DNA of 64,000 nt from Variovorax boronicumulans (GTDB taxonomy: Bacteria > Pseudomonadota > Gammaproteobacteria > Burkholderiales > Burkholderiaceae_C): assembly GCF_030812215.1 (NCBI RefSeq), contig NZ_JAUSSG010000002.1:496001-560000 (forward strand). The letters are read 5' to 3'. The notes beneath the pieces are model-generated. The model was given only the letters and a program-made list of their open reading frames with translations, searched no databases and was not told the origin of the DNA. The translations under genes and the position numbers were made by a program. Below are positions 56,098-64,000 of this stretch, in pieces (position 1 is the first letter of the stretch; each line of letters begins with the position of its first letter).

Positions 56098-57828
56098 ATG
56101 AAAACCAGACTCAAAGTTGTCGTTGTCGCCGTATTGGCATTGGCGGGGCATGGCGCCTTTGCCGCGGATGCGGACCCGGGCAAGCAGGCGGCGATCGACC
56201 GCGCACTGGCGTTGATCCAGAGCAACCCGTCGAGCTTCAGCGTCGCGACGCCTGCTCCCAGCCGCACACGCCGCTCGCTGGACGTCCAGGGCGCGGCAGG
56301 CAGCGCGGCGGCGCCCGCCGAGGGCGACCAGTTCAAGCCGCGCGACGTGACCGTGGACAAGGACGGCACCGAGCATGTGCGCTTCGACCGCTTTCACAAC
56401 GGGCTGCGCGTGATCGGCGGCGACGTGGTCGTGCATTCGGTGCGGGGGCAGCTCACCCAGTCCAGCCTCACGCAAGGCAGCCCGATACGCCTGCCGGAAA
56501 CGCTGGCCAAGGTCGATGGGCGCACCGTGATCCAGAACGCCCCCGACATCGGCGCCGAGCGCGCCAAGCAGATTGCGGGCGAGCGCTTCGCCAGCGCGGT
56601 GATGCGCTACGGCACGCCCGAGCTGGTGGTTTTCGCGCGTGACGAGAAGCCGGTGCTGGCCTACGAGGTCCGCGTCTACGGCAGGGCCACCGCGTCGCAC
56701 GGGAGCGCCGTTGCGTACTACGTCAACGCGGCGGATGGCAAGCTGCTGGACGCGGAAGACCTGGTGCACACCGCGGCCGCCACGGGCACGGGGAAGTCGC
56801 TGTACTACGGCGACCTTCAGATCACCACCGACCAGACCGGCAACAACGCCTATCGCATGGTCGACCCGACGCGCGGCGGCGGCGAGGTGATCGATGGCCG
56901 CGACTCGGTGTACACGGACCTGTTCGATGCACCGGACCTGGTCCCGTTCACCAGCCCCGACAACAAGTGGGGCAACGGTGCCGTCACGGACCGCAAGACC
57001 GTCGCGGTCGACATCAACTACGGCCTGGCCAAGACCTGGGACTACTACAAGACCGTGCACGGCCGCAACGGCATCTTCAACGACGGCCAGGGCGTCCAGA
57101 GCTATGCGCACGTGCTGTTCACCAACCAGGACGGCAGCATCACGGGCGCCAATGCCGCATGGATCGGCGAGTACCGGATGATGGTCTACGGCGACGGGCA
57201 GGCAGGCACCTCGCTGCCCAGGCCGGTGGTGTCCATCGACGTCGCCGGGCACGAGATGAGCCACGGCGTGAACCAGGCCACCGCGAACCTTGCGTATTCG
57301 CGCGACGCGGGCGGGCTGAACGAGGCGAACTCCGACATCTTCGGCACGCTGGTCAAGTACCACGCGAACAACGCGAACGATCCGGGCAACTACGTCATCG
57401 GCGCGCGCATCCTGGCCTCGGGCCTGCGCAAGATGTACAAGCAGGACATCGACGGGCGTTCGTACGTCTGCTATCCGCAGGGCGGCTTCAAGAGCGTGCT
57501 CGTGAATCCCAGGCACGACCCCCACCTCACCTCGGGGGTCGGCAATCGCTTCTTCTATCTGCTGGCCGAAGGCGCCGTGGTGCCGTCGACCGACACCCGG
57601 CTGACAAAGAACGACCTGGTGTGCAACGGCGACACCGGCGTGGCGGGCATCGGGCGCGAGAAGGCCGGCAAGATCTGGTACCGCACCCTCACGCTGTACC
57701 TGAACGGCAACTCGACCTACCCGAACGCCCGCTCCGCATCGATCCGCGCGGCGTCGGATCTCTATGGCGCCAGCTCGGTCGAGAAGGCTGCCGTGGCGCG
57801 CGCGTGGAGCGCGGTCCTGGTCGAATGA
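56098..57828 (+). CDS. M4-family (thermolysin-like) secreted metallopeptidase
   Basis: This 576-residue preproenzyme has a Sec signal peptide (residues 1-22, ending AFAA), an N-terminal propeptide (FTP and PepSY-like, to about residue 240) and a catalytic domain. The zinc site is HEMSH in VAGHEMSHGVNQ, with the third ligand Glu in GGLNEANSDIFG. A downstream PHLTSGVGNRFFYLLAEG carries the region of the transition-state His. Length fits the family without extra C-terminal domains. The start at 56098 gives a clean signal peptide, while an upstream ATG at 56062 would not. Confidence 0.92.
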   Translation: MKTRLKVVVVAVLALAGHGAFAADADPGKQAAIDRALALIQSNPSSFSVATPAPSRTRRSLDVQGAAGSAAAPAEGDQFKPRDVTVDKDGTEHVRFDRFHNGLRVIGGDVVVHSVRGQLTQSSLTQGSPIRLPETLAKVDGRTVIQNAPDIGAERAKQIAGERFASAVMRYGTPELVVFARDEKPVLAYEVRVYGRATASHGSAVAYYVNAADGKLLDAEDLVHTAAATGTGKSLYYGDLQITTDQTGNNAYRMVDPTRGGGEVIDGRDSVYTDLFDAPDLVPFTSPDNKWGNGAVTDRKTVAVDINYGLAKTWDYYKTVHGRNGIFNDGQGVQSYAHVLFTNQDGSITGANAAWIGEYRMMVYGDGQAGTSLPRPVVSIDVAGHEMSHGVNQATANLAYSRDAGGLNEANSDIFGTLVKYHANNANDPGNYVIGARILASGLRKMYKQDIDGRSYVCYPQGGFKSVLVNPRHDPHLTSGVGNRFFYLLAEGAVVPSTDTRLTKNDLVCNGDTGVAGIGREKAGKIWYRTLTLYLNGNSTYPNARSASIRAASDLYGASSVEKAAVARAWSAVLVE

Positions 57829-57933
57829 CCAGTCGGCGGTGAAAGGCCCCTGCCGGCAGGCTCAGATGGCCGCCGGTCGGGCATCATCCGGGCCAGGATC
57901 GGTGCCCACCGATTCATCTCTCTGCGCCCGAAG

Positions 57934-58383
57934 ATGCAAAGTCCGAATCCCGCCTGGCATGTGCTCAGCGCCGCTCTCGCGGCGCTGCTTCTTCCATCCG
58001 CCAGCCATGCGGAAATCTACAAGTGGGTCGATGCCAAGGGGCAGACGCATTACTCGGAGCGCAAGGCCGATGCAGGCGATGCCAGGACGGTGGAAGTGAA
58101 GCCTGCACCGGCGCCGCCGCAAAGCGCCGCACCGAAGGAAGACTGGCGTGCCTGGAGCAGAGCCACGTCACCGACGCAGACGGCGACGGGAGTGCCACCC
58201 TACGGGCCGCCCGTGGCAAGGCCCAGGTCGGTCTCGGGTGGAAGGGAGAACGGCACCGATGCATCGCGCTGCGCGCTCGCACGGGATGTTCTCGCCGGCT
58301 TGCTGCAGCACAGCAACGGCAAGCCCATCGACCAATACGACCGCGACGTGGCGCAGAACGACATCAAGTCCTTCTGCAAGTGA
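57934..58383 (+). CDS. DUF4124 domain-containing exported protein
   Basis: The 149-residue protein has a signal peptide (about residues 1-26, ending SASHA) followed directly by EIYKWVDAKGQTHYSERK, the DUF4124 signature. A Pro/Ala/Thr-rich low-complexity middle and a C-terminal Cys-containing segment follow (CALARDVLAGLLQ ... DIKSFCK). The function of the domain is unknown. It stands alone between the peptidase and the hydrolase genes, 105 bases after the former. Confidence 0.85.
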   Translation: MQSPNPAWHVLSAALAALLLPSASHAEIYKWVDAKGQTHYSERKADAGDARTVEVKPAPAPPQSAAPKEDWRAWSRATSPTQTATGVPPYGPPVARPRSVSGGRENGTDASRCALARDVLAGLLQHSNGKPIDQYDRDVAQNDIKSFCK

Positions 58384-58580
58384 CCGGGTGATTCCGAGCG
58401 CGCCGCAACGCAGGCGCAAATAGCCGATTCCGACTGAAACCGGGTTGTGGAAAAGCCATCGCCCTGGTCTTGGTGCGGCCTCACTGGTTGCAACATAAAA
58501 CCGGAAAGATAGAATTTGCCCGGTCTTCTTTTGAAACCAGAAGCCGCCACCTGCCCTGCCAACCTCTTCCCGGATTCGCC

Positions 58581-59444
58581 ATGACCCACTACCGCACCAC
58601 CACCGTCGACGGCCTGAAGATCTTCTACCGCGAGGCAGGCGACCCCGCGTTGCCGGCCCTGCTCCTGCTGCACGGTTTTCCGGCGTCGTCCTTCATGTAT
58701 CGAGAGCTGATCGAGCGGCTGGCCCATCGCTTCCACGTCATTGCACCGGACTACCCGGGCTTCGGGCACAGCGACGCGCCTTCGGTGGTCGAGTTCAGCT
58801 ATACCTTCGACGGCCTCGCCGACATCGTGGAGAAGTTCACCGAGCAACTCGGCCTCGCGCGCTACGGCCTCTACATGCAGGACTTCGGCGGCCCGGTCGG
58901 GTTTCGCCTCGCCACGCGCCATCCGGAGAAGGTGAGCTTCCTCGTGGTGCAGAACGCCAATGCCTACGAAGAAGGCTTGCCCGACGATTTCTGGAGCCTC
59001 GCGCGTGCGCTGTGGAAAGACCCGTCGCCCGCCAACTACGCAAAGATCCGCGAAGCCGCGATGTCCGATGCGGCGCTGGAGTGGAACTACACCCACGGCG
59101 TGAAGGACCCGTCGCGCATCGACCCGGACAACTGGCTGCTGCAACGCGCCCTGCTCGCCCGGCCCGGCAACAAGGACGCGATGGCCGCCCTGCTGCACGA
59201 CTACGGCAGCAACCTCTCGCGTTACCCGGCCTGGCAGGCCTATTTCCGCCAGCACCAGCCGCCGACGCTGGTGGTCTGGGGCGCCAACGACGTGATCTTT
59301 CCGCCGTCGGGCGCGTACCCCTACCAGCGAGACCTGCGGCAGATCGACTTCAAGCTGCTCGACACCGGCCACTTCGCACTCGAGGAACTGGGAGAGACGA
59401 TCGCCACCCACATCGAGCGCTTCCACGACGCCCTGAAGGTCTGA
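58581..59444 (+). CDS. alpha/beta hydrolase with aspartate nucleophile (epoxide hydrolase/haloalkane dehalogenase type)
   Basis: The 287-residue product has the oxyanion motif HGFPASSFMYR and the nucleophile elbow MQDFGGPVG, in which Asp takes the place of Ser, as in epoxide hydrolases and haloalkane dehalogenases. The catalytic His lies in TGHFALEE near the C-terminus and an acid residue in VWGANDVIFPP. The substrate is not evident. The MFS gene follows after 11 bases on the same strand, probably in the same transcript. ATG 58581 is the family-like start. Confidence 0.87.
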   Translation: MTHYRTTTVDGLKIFYREAGDPALPALLLLHGFPASSFMYRELIERLAHRFHVIAPDYPGFGHSDAPSVVEFSYTFDGLADIVEKFTEQLGLARYGLYMQDFGGPVGFRLATRHPEKVSFLVVQNANAYEEGLPDDFWSLARALWKDPSPANYAKIREAAMSDAALEWNYTHGVKDPSRIDPDNWLLQRALLARPGNKDAMAALLHDYGSNLSRYPAWQAYFRQHQPPTLVVWGANDVIFPPSGAYPYQRDLRQIDFKLLDTGHFALEELGETIATHIERFHDALKV

Positions 59445-59455
59445 GCAGGTCCGCC

Positions 59456-60691
59456 ATGGAATTGAACATCGATGCCGCCGCAGCGCGGCAGGCGGAAACA
59501 CGTCCCGCTGCGCCGCCGATATCCGGCGCGATGGCACTGCTGTTCGCGATCGCATGCGGGCTTGCGGTTGCCAATGTCTACTACGCCCAGCCGCTGCTGG
59601 ACACGCTCGCGGCCACCTTCGGCATCCGCCCCGCGGCGGTGGGCATCGTCATCACCATCACCCAGGTCGGCTACGGCCTCGGGCTGCTGCTGGTCGTGCC
59701 ACTGGGCGACCTGATCGACCGCCGGCGGCTGATCGTGGGGCAATCGCTGCTGTCGGTGATCGCGCTGCTCTGCGTGGCGATAGCGCCCAGTGCGACGATG
59801 CTGCTGCCGGCGATGGCGGCGGTCGGCGTGCTGGCCGTCGTGACGCAGGTGCTGGTCGCCTACGCCGCGATCATGGCGCCGCCGGGCGAGCGCGGCCGCG
59901 TGGTGGGCATCGTCACCAGCGGGATCATCGTCGGCATCCTGCTGGCGCGGGCCGTGTCGGGCACGCTGTCGGATCTCTTCGGCTGGCGCTCGGTGTACCT
60001 GGTGTCGGCCGCGGCCACGCTGGTCGTCGCTGGCCTGCTGTGGAGGGCGCTCCCGCGAAACGTGCGGCCTGCCGTGCGCATTCCGTACCTTCAGCTGATC
60101 CGCTCGGTGTTCACGCTCTTCGTCGAAGAGCCCGTGCTGCGCATCCGCGCGGTGCTCGCGATGCTGATCTTCATGGCCATCACGATGCTGCTGACGCCAA
60201 TGGTGCTGCCGCTCGCGGCGCCGCCCTTTTCGCTCTCGCACACGCAGGTGGGGCTGTTCGGTTTGGCGGGCGCGGCGGGCGCACTGGGCGCTTCGCGCGC
60301 GGGCCGTATGGCGGACCTGGGCCGGGCGCAGCGCACCACCGGCATCGGGCTCGTGGTCATGCTGCTGTCGTGGGCGCTCATCGCGCTGCTGCCATGGTCC
60401 ATCTGGGCGATGGTGATCGGCGTGGTCACGATCGACTTCGGCCTGCAGTCGGTGCACGTCTCGAACCAGAGCCTCATCTACCGCGTGCGCCCGGAAGCGC
60501 AGAGCCGGCTGACCGCCGGCTACATGATCTTCTATTCGATCGGCTCAGCGACGGGATCGATCGCCTCGACGATGCTGTACGCGCACGGCGGCTGGAACAG
60601 TGTCTGCGTGGCGGGTGCCATCACCAGTGGCGTCGCGCTGGCGTTCTGGGCCGCAACCCGGCACCTGACGCCGCAGGATTCACCCCGCTGA
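59456..60691 (+). CDS. MFS transporter, DHA1-type exporter
   Basis: This 411-residue protein has twelve hydrophobic helices with the loop 2-3 motif GDLIDRRRLIV and the opening VANVYYAQPLLDTLAATF, common to a large uncharacterised proteobacterial MFS branch. The substrate is unknown. It is probably cotranscribed with the hydrolase upstream and is convergent with an AraC regulator seven bases away. Confidence 0.88.
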   Translation: MELNIDAAAARQAETRPAAPPISGAMALLFAIACGLAVANVYYAQPLLDTLAATFGIRPAAVGIVITITQVGYGLGLLLVVPLGDLIDRRRLIVGQSLLSVIALLCVAIAPSATMLLPAMAAVGVLAVVTQVLVAYAAIMAPPGERGRVVGIVTSGIIVGILLARAVSGTLSDLFGWRSVYLVSAAATLVVAGLLWRALPRNVRPAVRIPYLQLIRSVFTLFVEEPVLRIRAVLAMLIFMAITMLLTPMVLPLAAPPFSLSHTQVGLFGLAGAAGALGASRAGRMADLGRAQRTTGIGLVVMLLSWALIALLPWSIWAMVIGVVTIDFGLQSVHVSNQSLIYRVRPEAQSRLTAGYMIFYSIGSATGSIASTMLYAHGGWNSVCVAGAITSGVALAFWAATRHLTPQDSPR

Positions 60692-60698
60692 AGAAAGC

Positions 60699-61649
60699 TC
60701 AGGCCGTGGTGGCGAGCGGCGTGTTCTGCGCGGTGCGCAGGCCGAAACGGTCCTGCGCCTGCTGGCGGTAGGCCGAGGGCGTCATGCCCTTGAGTTGAAG
60801 GAAGCGCCGGTTGAAATTCGCAAGGTTCGCGAAACCCACCTCGTAGCAGATGTCGCTCACCAGCCGGTCGGAGGTCTGCAGCATCTCGCAGGCCTTCGTG
60901 ATGCGCAGCCGCGTCACGAAATCGGTGAAGGTGCTGCCCATGTGCTTGTGGAAGTAGCGCGAGAAGCTGCTCTCGGCCATGTTGGCCACCGCGCACACGG
61001 CCGGCAGCGAGAGCTCTTCGGTCAGGTGCGCATCGAGGTAGTCGAGCACGCGGCGCATGCGGGTGTTGGCGCTCGGGTCGTCGTCCAGCGAGCCAGCCGT
61101 GCTGGAGATCTGGCGCCAGTCTTCCCAGTTCGCCAACTCGTGCAGCAACCCGATGAATTCCGAGAGCCGGGCCATGCCCTCCCGGCCCTGCACCCGCACG
61201 AAGCGCTCCCGCATCCGCCCGCTGATGCCGAAGAACTCGATGCCGAGCCGTGCCCGGTCGAGCATCGGCAGCACCGCCTCCAGCTCGGGGAACAGGCCCG
61301 AGGCCTTGCGCAGCGGCTCGTCGTGAAAATGAATGACCATGCTGCGGTCGGCGATGCCTTCGGGCGGCACATCGTGGGAGATCCAGGTGTGCGGCAACCG
61401 TCCGCCGACAAGGGCGACGTACCCCGGCTCGAAACGGCCGATGTGGTTGCCGACATAGGCATCGCCGCTGCTGCGGTTGATGATCTGCAGCTCGTACTCG
61501 TCGTGGTAGTGCCAGCAGTCGAACGGCCAGGGCACGCCGTGCTGCAGGCAGCGTACCGAGCTGCCGCCCGCCGGCTCGAACCCGAGCCGGGGGTCGCGCA
61601 TCAGCTCATGTTCGAGTTCCGGCTTGCGTGCATTGTTGTATTTGCTCAT
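60699..61649 (-). CDS. AraC family transcriptional regulator with N-terminal cupin domain
   Basis: This 316-residue regulator has a sensor cupin (about residues 40-110, CWHYHDEYELQIIN) and a C-terminal double helix-turn-helix (about 205-305, LSLPAVCAVANMAESSFSRYFHKHMG and DICYEVGFANLANFNRRF). Regulators of this build often control sugar or polyol genes; the polyol operon starts 5.9 kb away and has no adjacent regulator, so it is a candidate target. That link is inference. Confidence 0.9.
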   Translation of the reverse strand: MSKYNNARKPELEHELMRDPRLGFEPAGGSSVRCLQHGVPWPFDCWHYHDEYELQIINRSSGDAYVGNHIGRFEPGYVALVGGRLPHTWISHDVPPEGIADRSMVIHFHDEPLRKASGLFPELEAVLPMLDRARLGIEFFGISGRMRERFVRVQGREGMARLSEFIGLLHELANWEDWRQISSTAGSLDDDPSANTRMRRVLDYLDAHLTEELSLPAVCAVANMAESSFSRYFHKHMGSTFTDFVTRLRITKACEMLQTSDRLVSDICYEVGFANLANFNRRFLQLKGMTPSAYRQQAQDRFGLRTAQNTPLATTA

Positions 61650-61721
61650 GGCGTCTCCCTGGATATGACCACGGGTTGCTTTCGAGCATGCGACGTTGCC
61701 GGTGCGGGCAAAAGGCGCCTG

Positions 61722-63092
61722 TCAGGCGCCAGCCACCTTCATGCGGTTGACCAGAATCGACCCCGTGGTCTTGGCGCCGAAAGTGTAGGCATCCGCGCCG
61801 ATGGCTTCAATGCCCATCAGCATGTCCTTGAGGTTGCCGGCGATGGTGATCTCCTGCACCGGGAAAGCGATGCGGCCCTTCTCGACCCAAAAGCCGCTGG
61901 CGCCGCGCGAGTAGTCGCCGGTCACGTAGTTCACGCCCTGCCCCATCAGCTCGATCACGAACAAGCCCGTGCCCAGCTTGGCGAGCATGGCATCGAGGTC
62001 GTCGCCGTGCTTGGTCAGGCGCGAGCTCAGCGTCAGGTTGTGCGAGCCGCCGGCGTTGCCGGTGGTCTTCATGCCCAGCTTGCGGGCCGAATAGGTGGAG
62101 AGGAAGTAACCCTCGAGCCGGCCGGCATCGACCACCTTGCGGGCCCGCGTGGTCACGCCTTCGTCGTCGAAGGGCGAGCTGCCCTTGCCGCGCATCAGGT
62201 GCGGGTCTTCGGCCACGTCGACGTGCTTGGGCAGCACCGGCTTGCCGAGCGAATCGAGCAAGAAGGTGCTCTTGCGGTACAGCGCCCCGCCGCTCACCGC
62301 CTGCACCAGCCCGCCCAGGAGGCCCACGGCCAGCGGCGACTCGAACAGCACCGGGCATTCGGTGGTCTTGATCTTGCGCGACTTCAGGCGGCTCAGGGCC
62401 CGTTCGGCGGCATATCGGCCCACGGCCTGCGGACTGGCGAGCTCGTCGGCCGAACGCATGGAGCTGTACCAGGCGTCGCGCTGCATGTTGTCGCCCTTGC
62501 CGGCGATGGGCGCCACCGAAATCGAGTGCCGCGAACTGGCGTAGCCGCCGCGGAAACCGTGCGTGTGGGCGCTGAAGAAGTGGCTCTGCTGGGCCGAGAC
62601 GCCCGCGCCTTCGCTGTTGGTGATGCGCTTGTCGGTGGAAAGGGCGGCCTCTTCGCACTCCAGCGCCAGCCTGGCGGCTTGCTCGCTGGTCACGTCCCAG
62701 GGGTGGAACAGGTCGAGTTCGGGGTGTTCCTTGGCAATGTCTTCCTCGTCGGGAAGGCCGCTGACCGGGTCTTCGGCGGTGAAGCGGGCGATGTCGTAGG
62801 CGGCCTGCACGGTCTGGGCGATGGCGGCCTCGGAGAAGTCGGAGGTGCTGGCGTTGCCGCGGCGGTGGCCCACGTAGACGGTGATGCCGAGGGACTTGTC
62901 CCGGTTGCGCTCCACATTCTCGAGCTCGCCCTTGCGGACCGAGACGCTGAGGCCGCAGCCCTCGGAGGCCTCGGCGCCGGCATCGGTGGCCCCGAGCTTT
63001 TTGGCGTGGGCCAAGGCCGTGTCGACCAGGTTTTCGAAGAAGGAGCGGCTGTAGGCGAAGCCGGAATCGGCGCGCGAGGAGGATGTCGTCAT
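61722..63092 (-). CDS. pmbA: metalloprotease PmbA/TldE homologue
   Basis: This 456-residue TldE-type subunit of the TldD/PmbA peptidase complex processes modified peptides and antitoxins. Family segments GAEASEGCGLSVSVRKGELENVE and, near the C-terminus, GVNYVTGDYSRGASGFWVEKG are intact. As is normal for TldE, the HExxxH zinc motif of TldD is absent. It is divergent from yjgA with 97 bases between, the standard beta- and gamma-proteobacterial pairing. Confidence 0.95.
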   Translation of the reverse strand: MTTSSSRADSGFAYSRSFFENLVDTALAHAKKLGATDAGAEASEGCGLSVSVRKGELENVERNRDKSLGITVYVGHRRGNASTSDFSEAAIAQTVQAAYDIARFTAEDPVSGLPDEEDIAKEHPELDLFHPWDVTSEQAARLALECEEAALSTDKRITNSEGAGVSAQQSHFFSAHTHGFRGGYASSRHSISVAPIAGKGDNMQRDAWYSSMRSADELASPQAVGRYAAERALSRLKSRKIKTTECPVLFESPLAVGLLGGLVQAVSGGALYRKSTFLLDSLGKPVLPKHVDVAEDPHLMRGKGSSPFDDEGVTTRARKVVDAGRLEGYFLSTYSARKLGMKTTGNAGGSHNLTLSSRLTKHGDDLDAMLAKLGTGLFVIELMGQGVNYVTGDYSRGASGFWVEKGRIAFPVQEITIAGNLKDMLMGIEAIGADAYTFGAKTTGSILVNRMKVAGA

Positions 63093-63189
63093 GTGGTGGC
63101 TATGATACTTGCGCCCCTCTTTCCCGTTTCCCCACTGTCTCTGTTGCACACATTGCAACGCCGCACGGTGCGGCCCAGAATCCACCCAC

Positions 63190-63846
63190 ATGTCCCGCAA
63201 ACCCAAAAAAGGCTATTTCGTCCGTGGCCAGTTCGTTGCCGAAGGCAGCGAACTCGACCTGGAGCTCAAGCGTGAGCTCAAGGGCACCGACGAAGCCAGC
63301 CGCACCGATCTCAAGCGCGAAAGCGACGAACTTCAAAAACTCGGCACCGAGCTGCTCGGCCTGCGTGCCGGCCTGTTCGACGCCCTCCCGCTCGACGAGA
63401 AACTGGTCGACGCCGTCGCCGAGGCCAAGCGCATCACCAACTTCGAGGGCAAGCGCCGCCAGATGCAATTCATTGGCAAGCTGATGCGCAAGCTCGAACC
63501 CGAAGTGCTGGAGGCCGTCAAGCTCGCCCTGACCGAGCAGAACAGCGTGCCGGCCGCCGAAACCGCCGCCCTGCACGAGGCCGAACGCTGGCGCGACCGG
63601 CTGATTGCCGACGACGACGCCCTCGGCGGATGGATCGAGACCCACCCCGCCACCGATTCTCAGCAACTGCGCGCCCTGGTGCGCCAGGCCCGCAAGGACA
63701 TGAAGACCGGCCCGGCCGGCGAGGCGCCCCGCCAGGGCAAGGCCTACCGCGAGATCTTCCAGCTGGTGCGGGAGCAACTGGCCGTGCATGGCGGCGACGA
63801 CCACGCTGCCGCGGCCGCCGCACAGGACCGGGAAGAAGACGCATGA
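63190..63846 (+). CDS. yjgA: ribosome-associated protein YjgA (DarP, DUF615)
   Basis: This 218-residue helical protein is associated with 50S subunit assembly. The family core AKRITNFEGKRRQMQFIGKLMR is present, with a charged N-terminus (SRKPKKGYFVRGQFV) and an Ala-rich tail. It lies divergent from pmbA, with a TATGAT -10-like box at 63101. The stop overlaps the mog start (ATGA). Confidence 0.94.
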   Translation: MSRKPKKGYFVRGQFVAEGSELDLELKRELKGTDEASRTDLKRESDELQKLGTELLGLRAGLFDALPLDEKLVDAVAEAKRITNFEGKRRQMQFIGKLMRKLEPEVLEAVKLALTEQNSVPAAETAALHEAERWRDRLIADDDALGGWIETHPATDSQQLRALVRQARKDMKTGPAGEAPRQGKAYREIFQLVREQLAVHGGDDHAAAAAAQDREEDA

Positions 63847-64000
63847 GTTCGTCGCCATCGTTCGACCCGGTGCGCATCGGCATCGTCTCCGTCAGCGACC
63901 GCGCCTCCAGCGGCACCTACGAAGACAAGGGCCTGCCCGCGCTGAAGGAATGGCTCGGCCGGGCGCTGAAGAACCCCATCGAATTCGAGCCCCGGCTGAT
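63843..64000 (+). CDS. mog: molybdopterin adenylyltransferase, N-terminal fragment
   Basis: Only the first 52 codons are in the window. The visible sequence VRIGIVSVSDRASSGTYEDKG followed by LPALKEWLGRALKNP is the N-terminus of MogA, which adenylylates molybdopterin before molybdenum insertion. The nitrate reductase in this window needs a molybdenum cofactor, but the 33-kb distance means no operon link. The start overlaps the yjgA stop. Confidence 0.92.
   Translation, partial: MSSSPSFDPVRIGIVSVSDRASSGTYEDKGLPALKEWLGRALKNPIEFEPRL

Overview
The window looks like a chromosomal segment of a GC-rich Burkholderiales bacterium. Comamonadaceae, most likely Variovorax or a close relative, is my best guess. 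This rests on the gene order nuoGFEDCBA / tRNA-Leu / secG / tpiA and pnp / rpsO, on an nrtABD / narK / nirBD / nitrate reductase / ybiB / cobA block, and on protein sequence style. It is inference, not a database match. No phage, integrase, insertion sequence, CRISPR array or rRNA operon is visible.

Layout. Positions 1-10172 (minus strand) are housekeeping: respiratory complex I (the nuoG start is cut by the window edge), tRNA-Leu(GAG), secG, tpiA, a quinone oxidoreductase, pnp and rpsO. Positions 10262-15394 hold an EamA exporter, an aminotransferase, an orphan amino-acid-type binding protein, a small heat-shock protein and tsaD. Positions 15453-32256 are a complete nitrate assimilation region. 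It has a NIT-ANTAR regulator, a nitrate ABC importer, a second ANTAR regulator carrying a NarX-like sensor region, an MFS nitrate transporter, a PP2C phosphatase/Ser-Thr kinase fusion, and the operon nirB-nirD-nitrate reductase-ybiB-cobA. Positions 32260-35685 carry a divergent pair, a short TolC-like protein and a PilQ-like secretin. Positions 35711-40033 are a polyamine-type ABC operon. Positions 40097-46389 hold a sterol desaturase, a permuted papain-fold lipoprotein, a flavoprotein, rpsU, yqeY, a Nudix hydrolase, a TauE/SafE exporter and a LysR regulator. Positions 46376-55764 (minus strand) hold two tightly packed groups: epimerase / BASS transporter / flavin monooxygenase / SDR, and a polyol ABC importer with its dehydrogenase. 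The right end carries an M4 peptidase, a DUF4124 protein, an alpha/beta hydrolase, an MFS exporter, an AraC regulator, pmbA, yjgA (darP) and the start of mog.

How it works together. Three promoters of the form (T/G/A)GGCACG-N4-TTGCA stand before the NIT-ANTAR gene, the ABC importer and the MFS transporter. They point to sigma-54 (nitrogen-limitation) control. Short hairpins with A1/G4 hexaloops (AACGGC, AACGAA) lie at the start of two of the predicted leader RNAs, and one leader continues into a textbook intrinsic terminator. The simplest reading is two-level control: sigma-54 senses nitrogen status, and ANTAR proteins release attenuation when nitrate or nitrite is present. The second ANTAR protein has two NarX/NarQ P-box-like motifs on an apparently cytosolic polypeptide. 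It is the most interesting protein in the window.
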